Source: Chloroflexota bacterium
Lineage (GTDB): Bacteria; Chloroflexota; UBA6077; FW602-bin22; CADDYW01
Assembly: GCA_902810745.1 (NCBI GenBank)
Contig: CADDYW010000024.1
Coordinates: forward strand, 1-51,960
Reading direction: 5' to 3'
DNA: 51,960 bases
This document shows, piece after piece, positions 42,650-51,960 of the stretch. The notes below the pieces were generated by a model, which was not told the DNA's origin, made no database searches, and was given only the letters and a program-made list of their open reading frames with translations. Position 1 is the first letter of the stretch. Each line of letters opens with the position of its first letter. Made by a program: the position numbers and the translations under genes.

Positions 42650-42733
42650 AGACTACCAGCACCGCGGGACCGACGTCAAGGACGATCGAGACGAGGCGCC
42701 TGCCTTGACGTCGAGCGTTTCGAGCCCAATAAT
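42650..42733. promoter_or_regulatory. Divergent promoter pair in an 11-bp inverted repeat
   Basis: CGACGTCAAGG (42671-42681) and its exact reverse complement (42703-42713) are 21 bp apart. The right arm contains TTGACG, a -35 with AATAAT 17 bp downstream (42728-42733), aimed at the aminotransferase gene. The left arm contains TTGACG on the minus strand with TAGTCT 18 bp away (42655-42650), aimed at serS. The arm centres are 32 bp apart, about three helix turns. A regulator binding the repeat would cover both -35 boxes. Confidence 0.6.
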
Positions 42734-42791
42734 CGTCAGCGTCGATTGTCTCTTGGCCCTCGATGTTCGCATGGTGAAGGGAGTGCCTGCG

Positions 42792-44135
<1,344 letters not shown>

Positions 44136-44247
44136 CGCGCGGGCAGCTTCCCCCGCTCCGCCGCGGCGGTTCAAGAGGGGGCCGCACGATCTGGCCACCG
44201 GGATGGACCGATCCAGGCGGTGGAATGTCCCCTGAGACACAGACTGA

Positions 44248-44277
44248 TTGACGAAAACCAAACATTATTCATAGAAT
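44248..44277 (+). promoter_or_regulatory. Promoter of the peptide ABC operon
   Basis: TTGACG (44248-44253) and TAGAAT (44272-44277) are separated by 18 bp, in an AT-rich patch about 42 bases before the start at 44319. Confidence 0.55.
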
Positions 44278-44318
44278 ACGAGCACGACGATTCTGACCGA
44301 CGAAAATCCAAGGAGAAC

Positions 44319-46373
44319 ATGATGTCCGGAGTCCCCCGCCTCCCTCGTCGAAAGTTCCTCGCGTTGAGCGCCGGATTTGGTTCGGCCGCGGTTCTCGCCG
44401 CCTGTAGCTCGTCGGCTCCGGCCTCGCCGACAGCCGCTCCGGCCGCGACGGCTCCTCCGGCTGCGCCGACCGCGACGACCGCTCCGACTCCGGTCGTCCA
44501 GGCTGCCGCTCCGGCGACGCCCGCGCCGCAGGCTGCCGCGCCAACTCCCGCGCCGACGACCGCGACGACGAACTTCAAAGAAGCGCCGATGCTCGCCGAC
44601 CTCGTGAAGGCGGGCAAGCTGCCACCGGTAGAGAAGCGACTGCCGGATCCCGAAGACGTCATGGTCGTCAAGCCGCTCAACGAGATTGGCCAGTACGGCG
44701 GCACCTGGAATATGTCCTTCACCGGACCGGCCGACTTCCACGCCTTCGATCGCAACACTTACGAGCCAATGCTTCGCTGGCCGGCCGACCTGCGCAACCC
44801 GATCGAGTCGGGCGTCGCGAAAAAGTGGGAATGGAGCGACAACAACACGACGCTCACGCTCTATCTGCGCAAGGGCATGAAGTGGTCCGACGGCGAGCCG
44901 TTCACCGCGGACGACATCCTCTTCTGGTGGAACGACATCGAGCTCGATACGAACCTCACGCCGGCCCCGCACGCCGAGTACGTGATCAACGGCAAGCCGA
45001 TGCAGGTGGAGAAGGTCGACGACTACACCGTCAAGCTCCATTACGGCGGGCCGAACGGGCTGGCTCTGCGCATGCTCGCGTTCCACGGTGGTCAGTGGCC
45101 GACGGCCTTCGAGAAGTTCGGCTTCTACGCGCCGCAGCACTATCTCAAGCAGTTCCACCCGAAGTACAACAAGAGCTCCGATTACAAGACCTTCGCGGCG
45201 AAGGCCGACGACCTGAATCCCGACCGTCCGTCGCTCTGGCCGTGGCGCATCGTCGAGTGGAAGCCGAACGAGAACAAGCTCGTTGCCGAGCGCAACCCCT
45301 ACTACTGGAAGGTCGATCCAGAAGGCAACCAGTACCCCTACATCGACACGATCTACATGCACCTGGTCGCCAACTCCGAGGTGACCAACCTGATGGCTGC
45401 CAACGGGCAGCTCGACTTCCAGTTCCGGGGCATCGACGTCGCCAAGTACTCGGTCCTGTCTGACAACGCCAGCAAGAACAACTTCCACCTCCTGAAGTGG
45501 CCCGCCGCCGACGGAAGCGAGCTCGCCTTCTTCCCGAACCAGACGATCGATGACAAGGATCTGCAGGCCGCCTTCCGCGACAAGCGATTCCGCCAGGCGC
45601 TCTCGCTGGCGATCAACCGCGATCAGATCAATCAGGTCAGCTACCTCGGCCTGGGCGTGCCGCGCGCCGCCACCGTCCTGCCGCAGTCGCCCTACTTCAC
45701 CGAGGGCATCGACAAGCTCTACGCGACCTACGATCCGAAGCAGGCGGAGCAGCTCCTCGACGACATGGGGCTGAAGAAGGGCAGTGACGGCATCCGCCGG
45801 TTCCAGAATGGGAAGCCGGTGGCGTTCCTCGTCGAGACCTCGACCGTGGCCGGTGCTGGCCTGGACGCGATTCAGCTTGTCGTCAAGGACTGGCAGGCGA
45901 TCGGGCTGAAGGTCGATCTCAAGACGATGGATCGCTCGCTCTACTGGCCGCGGGCGATCGGTAACCAGGTCCAGATGGCGACCTGGGGCATCGACCGTGG
46001 CCTGGAGCCGATGGTCGATCCGATCTATCAGATTCCCTTCGACAATCGGAGCTGGTTCGCACCGCAGTGGGGTGTCTGGTACAACACCGGCGGCAAGCAG
46101 GGCGAGAAGCCCGAGGGCGACGCGGCGAAGGTCCAGGAGCTCTACGACCAGTTCAAGAGCACCGTCGACGGCGCCAAGCAGGTCGAGATCGGCCAGCAGA
46201 TCTGCAAGCTGGCGGCCGAGAATGTCTTTGCCATCGGGACGGTGGGCATGGTGCCGTCCATCGTGGTGGTCAAGAACAACTTTATGAACGTCCCGGACAG
46301 CGCCGTGACCGACTGGATCATGTTCAGCCCGAACAACCTGAACCCGTTCCAGTTCTATTTCAAGAAGGGATAG
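44319..46373 (+). CDS. ABC transporter peptide-binding lipoprotein (family 5)
   Basis: A 684-residue solute-binding protein of the oligopeptide/dipeptide type. The N-terminus has PRRKFLALSAGFGSAAVLAAC, a Tat-like signal with lipobox, then a Pro/Ala/Thr linker. The mature domain has the family blocks LYLRKGMKWSDGEPFTADDI and FRDKRFRQALSLAINRDQIN. AGGAG precedes two adjacent ATGs; the second (44322) has the better spacing, so the start may be three bases later. This protein fixes the substrate of the permease and ATPase genes that follow. Similar family 5 proteins also carry sugars or metals, so peptide is the likely but not the only choice. Confidence 0.9.
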   Translation: MMSGVPRLPRRKFLALSAGFGSAAVLAACSSSAPASPTAAPAATAPPAAPTATTAPTPVVQAAAPATPAPQAAAPTPAPTTATTNFKEAPMLADLVKAGKLPPVEKRLPDPEDVMVVKPLNEIGQYGGTWNMSFTGPADFHAFDRNTYEPMLRWPADLRNPIESGVAKKWEWSDNNTTLTLYLRKGMKWSDGEPFTADDILFWWNDIELDTNLTPAPHAEYVINGKPMQVEKVDDYTVKLHYGGPNGLALRMLAFHGGQWPTAFEKFGFYAPQHYLKQFHPKYNKSSDYKTFAAKADDLNPDRPSLWPWRIVEWKPNENKLVAERNPYYWKVDPEGNQYPYIDTIYMHLVANSEVTNLMAANGQLDFQFRGIDVAKYSVLSDNASKNNFHLLKWPAADGSELAFFPNQTIDDKDLQAAFRDKRFRQALSLAINRDQINQVSYLGLGVPRAATVLPQSPYFTEGIDKLYATYDPKQAEQLLDDMGLKKGSDGIRRFQNGKPVAFLVETSTVAGAGLDAIQLVVKDWQAIGLKVDLKTMDRSLYWPRAIGNQVQMATWGIDRGLEPMVDPIYQIPFDNRSWFAPQWGVWYNTGGKQGEKPEGDAAKVQELYDQFKSTVDGAKQVEIGQQICKLAAENVFAIGTVGMVPSIVVVKNNFMNVPDSAVTDWIMFSPNNLNPFQFYFKKG

Positions 46374-46471
46374 GGACTCGTAGCTGAACGTCAGGGGCGG
46401 CGGCGCGCCGGTCGCAACGACGGCGTGCCCGACCCTGAGCCCATCACCCTGACCCGATCAGGTGTTCTTCG

Positions 46472-47455
46472 ATGCTTGCCTACGTGCTTCGCCGCGTCGT
46501 CGTGATGATCCCGACGCTGATCGTCGCCTCGATGCTGATCTTTGCGATCATTCGATTGCCGCCAGCCGACTTCGTCACGACGCTCGTCGCCCAGGCAGCG
46601 CAGTCTGGCAGCTCGTCCGACCAGGCGAGCATGGCGGCGCTGCGCCACCAGTACGGGCTGGATCAGCCACTTTACGTCCAGTATGCCCGCTGGATCGGTG
46701 GGCTCCTGCACGGCGACCTCGGCTACTCGTTCGAGTGGCAGCGCCCGGTCGGGCCGCTGATCCAGGCACAGCTCGTCTACACGGTGATCCTGTCGCTGAT
46801 GTCGATGCTCTTCATGTGGATCGTCGCACTGCCCATCGGCATCTACTCGGCGACACACCAGTACTCGATCCTCGACCACGTCCTGACGTTCATCGGCTTC
46901 CTGGGGCTTTCGGTGCCAGACTTCATGCTGGGGCTGATCTACCTGTTCGTCGCCGCGTTCTACTTCCACCAGCCGGTTGGCGGTCTCTTCTCCCCGGGCA
47001 TGGAGAACGCCCCGTGGAGCCTCGCCAAGGCGCTGGACCTTTTCAACCACCTGATCTGGCCGACGATCATCCTCGGCCTCGGCGGAACGGCGCAGCTCAT
47101 CCGCATCATGCGGGGCAACCTGCTCGACATCCTCGGTCAGCAGTTCATCACCACGGCCCGCGCGAAGGGCCTGCGCGAGTCGATCGTGATCAACAAGTAC
47201 GCGGTGCGCGTCGCGATCAATCCGCTGATCTCGGTGATGGGGATGCAGATCCCCAGCCTGATCTCTGGTGCGACGATCCTGGGCATCGTCCTGTCGATCC
47301 CGACGATTGGTCCGCTGCTGCTGCGAAGCCTGATCGACGTGGATATGTACCTGGCTGGCTCGATCCTGCTCTTCGCGGTCGCGCTGCTGATGATCGGCAA
47401 CCTGGTGGCGGACGTGTGCCTGGCGTGGGTCGATCCAAGGATCCGCTATCAGTGA
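46472..47455 (+). CDS. Peptide ABC transporter permease (DppB type)
   Basis: A 327-residue permease. It begins MLAYVLRRVVVMIPTLIVAS, the DppB/OppB start, with YGLDQPLYVQYARWIGGLLHGDLGYS in the large loop and the EAA-like TTARAKGLRESIVINKYAVR near the C-terminus. Six helices are predicted. The stop is 46 bases from the next start. It works with the DppC-type partner and two ATPases of this operon. Confidence 0.92.
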   Translation: MLAYVLRRVVVMIPTLIVASMLIFAIIRLPPADFVTTLVAQAAQSGSSSDQASMAALRHQYGLDQPLYVQYARWIGGLLHGDLGYSFEWQRPVGPLIQAQLVYTVILSLMSMLFMWIVALPIGIYSATHQYSILDHVLTFIGFLGLSVPDFMLGLIYLFVAAFYFHQPVGGLFSPGMENAPWSLAKALDLFNHLIWPTIILGLGGTAQLIRIMRGNLLDILGQQFITTARAKGLRESIVINKYAVRVAINPLISVMGMQIPSLISGATILGIVLSIPTIGPLLLRSLIDVDMYLAGSILLFAVALLMIGNLVADVCLAWVDPRIRYQ

Positions 47456-47501
47456 GATTGTTTGGATTCGGCCAGATGTCGTGCTACCCGAGGATACACC
47501 C

Positions 47502-48680
47502 GTGAGCGTGCCCGAGAGTCCGCGTCTTCTCCTCCGCTCGCCGGAGCTGAACGTCCCTGCCGAGGCGGATCTTGCCGACGAGGTGGCAACCGGAGACGAG
47601 AAGCGCTACATGGTCTCCCAGTGGCGCCTGATCGGTCGACGCTTCGTTCGGAACCGGGCGGCGCTCGTCGGCGGCGTGATCATTCTGATCTTCTACCTGA
47701 CCGCCGCGTTCGCCAACTTCCTGGCGCCGTACTCGCTCGAGAATCGCTTCTTCCAGTATCTCTACGCGCCGCCGCAGGGAATCCACCTGATCCACGACGG
47801 TCGGATCCAGCCGTACGTGTACGCGATCAAGGTGACGATCAACCCGAAGGATCTGCGCAAGGTCTACACCGTCGATACCTCGCGGGTGATCCCGCTGCAC
47901 TTCTTCGTGCACGCCGAGCCGTACCGTCTCTTTGGTCTGATTCCGACCGACATCCATCTTTTTGGCGTCGAGGACCGCTCGGCCGCGGTGCTGCTGCTCG
48001 GGACCGACCGCCAGGGGCGAGACATGTTCTCGCGTATTCTCATCGGTAGCCAGATCTCCCTGACGGTGGGCTTGCTTGGCGTCTTTCTCAGTCTGTTCTT
48101 CGGGACGGTTATCGGCGTTGCCTCCGGCTACTTCGGAGGCTGGTTCGACGACGTCATCCAGCGGGTGATCGAGCTGATTCGCTCGTTCCCGACGATTCCG
48201 CTCTGGATGGGGCTATCGGCCGCCCTACCGCCGCACTGGCCGCCCCTGCTGACCTACTTCGGGATCACGATCATTCTTTCGTTCATCGGCTGGACCTGGC
48301 TGGCGAGGCAGCTGCGCGGCAAGGTGCTGGCGCTTCGGGAGGAAGGCTACGTGCAGGCGGCCGAGCTCGCTGGCGCAAGCTATAGCTGGGTGATCTTCCG
48401 TCACCTGATCCCGGCGACGCTCTCGCACATTATCGTGGTCGCGACGCTGGCGCTCCCGAACATGATCCTGGCCGAGACCGCACTGAGCTTTCTGGGGCTG
48501 GGTATTCGCCCACCGTTGACGAGCTGGGGCGTGCTGCTCCAGGAAGCTCAGAACATCGAGACGCTCGCGAACTATCCGTGGCTGCTCTCGCCGCTCTTCT
48601 TCATCGCCGTGGCGGTACTGGCGTTCAACTTCCTGGGCGACGGCCTCCGCGACGCCTCGGATCCGTACACGGTGTCGTGA
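47502..48680 (+). CDS. Peptide ABC transporter permease (DppC type)
   Basis: A 392-residue permease with a longer-than-usual N-terminal region (about 45 residues) and an unusually large extracytoplasmic part between the first two helices (YAPPQGIHLIHDG through DRSAAVLLLGTDRQGRDMFSR). The EAA loop EEGYVQAAELAGASYSWVIFRHLIP and the C-terminal GDGLRDASDPYTVS are typical. I favour the GTG at 47502 with GAGGA upstream; a GTG at 47481 is an alternative. Confidence 0.9.
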   Translation: MSVPESPRLLLRSPELNVPAEADLADEVATGDEKRYMVSQWRLIGRRFVRNRAALVGGVIILIFYLTAAFANFLAPYSLENRFFQYLYAPPQGIHLIHDGRIQPYVYAIKVTINPKDLRKVYTVDTSRVIPLHFFVHAEPYRLFGLIPTDIHLFGVEDRSAAVLLLGTDRQGRDMFSRILIGSQISLTVGLLGVFLSLFFGTVIGVASGYFGGWFDDVIQRVIELIRSFPTIPLWMGLSAALPPHWPPLLTYFGITIILSFIGWTWLARQLRGKVLALREEGYVQAAELAGASYSWVIFRHLIPATLSHIIVVATLALPNMILAETALSFLGLGIRPPLTSWGVLLQEAQNIETLANYPWLLSPLFFIAVAVLAFNFLGDGLRDASDPYTVS

Positions 48681-48724
48681 ATGGCGAGTGACGCGGTATT
48701 CGGTTCCATCGCGGAATACAGACG

Positions 48725-49723
48725 ATGACTGGCGAACTCCTCAAGATTGAAGGGCTGAAAACCCACTTCTTCACGTCGGATGGCGTCGTGCGAGCGGTCG
48801 ACGACGTCTCGCTCGAGATCCAGCCCCGCGAGACGCTCGGGCTGGTCGGCGAGTCGGGCTGCGGGAAGAGCGTGACGGCGTACTCGATCATGCGACTGCT
48901 GCCCAAAAGCAGCAGGATCGTGCAGGGCAAAATCCTCTTTCGGCGTCGTGGGCAGGATCAGCCGATCGATCTGGCACAGACCGACCCATCGGGAGATCTG
49001 ATTCGCGAGATTCGTGGCAATGAGATCGCGATGGTCTTCCAGGAGCCGATGACCTCGCTCTCGCCCGTCCACACGATCGGCGATCAGATCGGCGAGGCGA
49101 TCAAGATTCACCAGCACGTCTCCGATGGCGAGGCGCGGGTCCGAGCCGTCGACATTCTGGAGAGGGTCGGTTTTCCCGGGGCCCGGCAGCGGCTGGATAA
49201 CTACCCGCACCAGCTCTCCGGCGGACTGCGGCAGCGCGCGATGATCGCGATGGCCCTGAGCTGCAATCCGTCGCTCCTGATCGCCGACGAGCCGACGACG
49301 GCGCTGGACGTGACGATCCAGGCGCAGATTCTCGAGCTGATGAAGACGTTGCAGCGCCAGTTCCAGATGGCGATCTTGCTGATCACCCATAACCTCGGCG
49401 TGATCGCCGAGATGGCCGATCGCGTCGCGGTCATGTACATGGGCAAGGTGGTCGAGAGCGGCGATACGCGCACGATCTTTCACCGCCCGCTGCATCCGTA
49501 CACTGTCGGCCTGCTGCGCTCGACACCGCGGCTCGGCGCGAGCGCTCACGAGAATCTGACGCCGATTCCGGGCAGCGTTCCCGATCCTTTCTCGATCCCG
49601 GTTGGCTGCGCCTTCTACCCTCGCTGCCGCGCGCCCAAGCGGGAGTCCTGCCGCGCGCCGGGCGGGGTGCCGCTGATCGAGGTCGAGCCGGGACACTTCG
49701 TCCGCTGTACGCTGTACGAGTGA
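48725..49723 (+). CDS. Peptide ABC transporter ATPase (DppD type)
   Basis: A 332-residue ATP-binding subunit. Walker A GESGCGKS, Q loop FQEPMTSLSPVH, signature LSGGLRQRAMIAMALS and Walker B LLIADEPTTALD are all present. A C-terminal oligopeptide-transporter extension has the cysteine motif CAFYPRC...C...C, which in relatives can hold an iron-sulfur cluster. It pairs with the DppF-type ATPase encoded next. Confidence 0.93.
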   Translation: MTGELLKIEGLKTHFFTSDGVVRAVDDVSLEIQPRETLGLVGESGCGKSVTAYSIMRLLPKSSRIVQGKILFRRRGQDQPIDLAQTDPSGDLIREIRGNEIAMVFQEPMTSLSPVHTIGDQIGEAIKIHQHVSDGEARVRAVDILERVGFPGARQRLDNYPHQLSGGLRQRAMIAMALSCNPSLLIADEPTTALDVTIQAQILELMKTLQRQFQMAILLITHNLGVIAEMADRVAVMYMGKVVESGDTRTIFHRPLHPYTVGLLRSTPRLGASAHENLTPIPGSVPDPFSIPVGCAFYPRCRAPKRESCRAPGGVPLIEVEPGHFVRCTLYE

Positions 49724-49741
49724 TGAGTGATGAGTGATGAG
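49718..49741 (+). repeat. Heptamer tandem repeat at the dppD-like stop codon
   Basis: GAGTGAT occurs three times in direct tandem, then GAG. The stop codon TGA of the ATPase gene lies in the first unit, and the repeats add further TGA codons in the spacer. Such a repeat could change length by slippage without changing the protein. Confidence 0.6.
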
Positions 49742-49824
49742 GCCCGATCCCTCTACGCCGGGTGGTCGTTCCGCGATCCCCTGTCGCCCGTCACGGATTA
49801 TCTGACGCCGATCAGGGGTTCTGG

Positions 49825-50863
<1,039 letters not shown>

Positions 50864-50883
<20 letters not shown>

Positions 50884-51041
50884 GCTGCCGGGGAGGCGGC
50901 GACCTCCCTCTCCTTCTGGGAGAGGGCCGGGGTGAGGGCGTGAATCCGCGGCGCACGATCTGCGACCCTCACCCTTACCCTCTCCCAAGGGGAGAGGGGA
51001 TTGAGAGGCTGCCGGTTTATTCATCCTGCCCGGTGCTCTAG
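50864..51041 (-). repeat. Composite palindromic repeat, copy C (full length)
   Basis: This is copy A in the other orientation: the two hairpin units, the linking spacer (with a few changes) and both flanks match. The right flank of the element, read on the plus strand as GCATCGAGCAGACAGGCTGA, forms the last codons and stop of the DppF-type gene. Confidence 0.8.
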
Positions 51042-51227
51042 CCTGACGAATCGCGATGCCGTCTCGGCCCGCGCGTGGGCCAGGGGACTCTGGAATAGCC
51101 CGTGCTGGGCCCGGGGTTCCCCGCCGCGGCTCGGAGTGACGCGGGCGGCGGGTCGCCGATCCTCCATCCGGACGCCGTCTCGAGCCACCCGGCGTCCCGC
51201 GCGGCGATGCGGCGCCGGGTAGCGGGG
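50884..51227. other. Intergenic region with repeat copy C
   Basis: About 345 bases. Copy C fills the first half. From 51042 to 51227 I see only GC-rich sequence between convergent genes. Confidence 0.5.
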
Positions 51228-51960
51228 CTACGATGGATTCTCGCGGAGATACTGCTCGATCGCCTGGGTGTAGGCGGAGGCGATCAGGTCCTGGATGTCG
51301 GCCCGAGCAGCCGCCGTCGCCTCGGCAGGATTCGTCAGGAAGAGCGACTCGCTCAGCGCACCAGGCATCTTGCTCGGGCGCAGCACCCCCGGCTCGCCCG
51401 GGCCCAGCACGACCAGGTGGTGGTACCCTATGCCCAGGGTGCCGAAGCGATCGGTCACGAGCTCCAGGTCGTCGACGACGCCACGGTCGGGGGTATCCCA
51501 GCCCTGCGCCCGAAACCCGCGGATGAGGCTCGTCTGGATGAGCTCCGCGAAGTGCTCGCTGCGCGAGGCGAACGGACGCGACGAGTCGTAGAAGGTCACG
51601 GTCCCGCGCTCGGAGGGATCGTCGAATGCGTTCAGGTGAATGCTCAGAAGAACGCGCGCGCCGCTGGCATTGGCACGGTCGACGCGGCGCTGGAGATCGT
51701 TGAGAACGCCCTCGGGCGAGAGCATCGACCCATCGGCGGTGTAGTCGGCAGCCGTCGCCCCGGGGAGGGTATCGCTCGTCCGAGACAGGGCCACGCTGAT
51801 CCCATCGTGGCGGAGGCGCGCGGCCGTGCGCAGCGCGATCGCGAGCGTGACGGTCTTCTCGTCGACCTCGGTTCCATCGTCGGTCGTGCCAATGGCGCCG
51901 GTATCGACACCGCCGTGTCCGGGGTCCAGGAAGACCTGCACCGGCGTCGGCGTGGCGGGC
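51228..51960 (-). CDS. N-acetylmuramoyl-L-alanine amidase (Amidase_3), partial
   Basis: At least 243 residues of a zinc amidase that cuts the bond between N-acetylmuramic acid and the stem peptide of peptidoglycan. Motifs are FLDPGHGGVDTGAIG (zinc His), LSIHLNAFDD (zinc His) and the late SESLFLTNPAEA, where the catalytic Glu lies. In frame before the domain the sequence reads Pro-Ala-Thr-Pro-Thr-Pro-Val and runs off the window edge, so this is the C-terminal domain of a longer exported protein with a Pro/Thr linker. The apparent start at 51941 is an internal GTG in that linker. A segment of about 30 residues around SKMPGALSESLFL is usual. Confidence 0.9.
   Translation of the reverse strand, partial: PATPTPVQVFLDPGHGGVDTGAIGTTDDGTEVDEKTVTLAIALRTAARLRHDGISVALSRTSDTLPGATAADYTADGSMLSPEGVLNDLQRRVDRANASGARVLLSIHLNAFDDPSERGTVTFYDSSRPFASRSEHFAELIQTSLIRGFRAQGWDTPDRGVVDDLELVTDRFGTLGIGYHHLVVLGPGEPGVLRPSKMPGALSESLFLTNPAEATAAARADIQDLIASAYTQAIEQYLRENPS

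Noticed and set aside
42063..42791. Long N-terminal extension of the aminotransferase
   Set aside because: The frame upstream of 42792 is antisense to seryl-tRNA synthetase. A good ribosome site and promoter support the ATG at 42792.
51228..51941. Amidase as a complete cytoplasmic gene starting at 51941
   Set aside because: The reading frame stays open to the window edge with a Pro/Thr linker, so the start lies outside.

Overview
The window is high-GC bacterial chromosome. It carries no rRNA, tRNA, CRISPR array, phage module or complete insertion sequence that I could recognise. Tat/lipoprotein solute-binding proteins, an F420-type oxidoreductase, an HtrA without an export signal, multi-domain histidine kinases and a CopC/CopD/cytochrome c fusion suggest a member of the Chloroflexota, perhaps a Thermomicrobia/Sphaerobacter-like lineage. 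That placement is inference from gene character; no marker phylogeny could be run.

Layout. 0.1-5.1 kb: FAD-linked oxidase, a DUF1326/DUF2182 pair, a two-gene operon with a possible ADP-ribosyltransferase-like protein, and a small coiled-coil protein. 5.2-9.5 kb (minus strand): a lone DUF4157 (eCIS core) protein, an amidohydrolase, a small unknown protein, a sugar isomerase/epimerase and a His-rich CDF transporter. 9.6-14.5 kb: a lipoprotein phosphoesterase, a DJ-1/PfpI remnant, galactonate dehydratase and a deacetylase-like enzyme. 14.6-20.7 kb: a tightly coupled copper/redox operon with a 1075-residue CopC-CopD-cytochrome c-YtkA-type fusion, a DUF929 thioredoxin-like protein and VKOR. 21-30.7 kb: a beta-propeller lipoprotein, a histidine kinase, an AAA ATPase, a secreted clan GH-A hydrolase, and a hybrid kinase convergent with an unusual response regulator. 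31-35.4 kb: a sugar ABC importer without its ATPase. 35.4-42.5 kb: a cupredoxin gene broken by a small mobile palindrome, a kinase-like APH protein, HtrA, a cupin, an F420-type enzyme, an RraA-like protein and seryl-tRNA synthetase. 42.8-50.9 kb: a GSA-aminomutase-like aminotransferase and a complete peptide ABC importer. The right edge cuts an N-acetylmuramoyl-L-alanine amidase.

The most striking signals are not protein genes. (1) A 102-bp palindromic element is present twice, each copy flanked by a different 5-bp direct repeat. The two hairpins differ by a compensated base pair and by an apparently flipped loop. One copy splits a cupredoxin gene, and removing it with one flank restores the reading frame exactly. 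(2) Two intergenic arrays of four TTCAGG-type sites share the same 11-21-11 bp phasing, as expected for an OmpR/PhoB-type regulator. (3) A composite repeat of about 176 bp (GGGAGAGGG/CCCTCTCCC core) occurs in full, single-unit and partial forms; one copy supplies the last codons of an ABC transporter gene. (4) Between serS and the aminotransferase gene, an 11-bp inverted repeat contains the -35 hexamers of two divergent promoters.

The genes suggest a free-living heterotroph that imports sugars and peptides, handles copper and periplasmic disulfides, and regulates itself through multi-domain two-component proteins.
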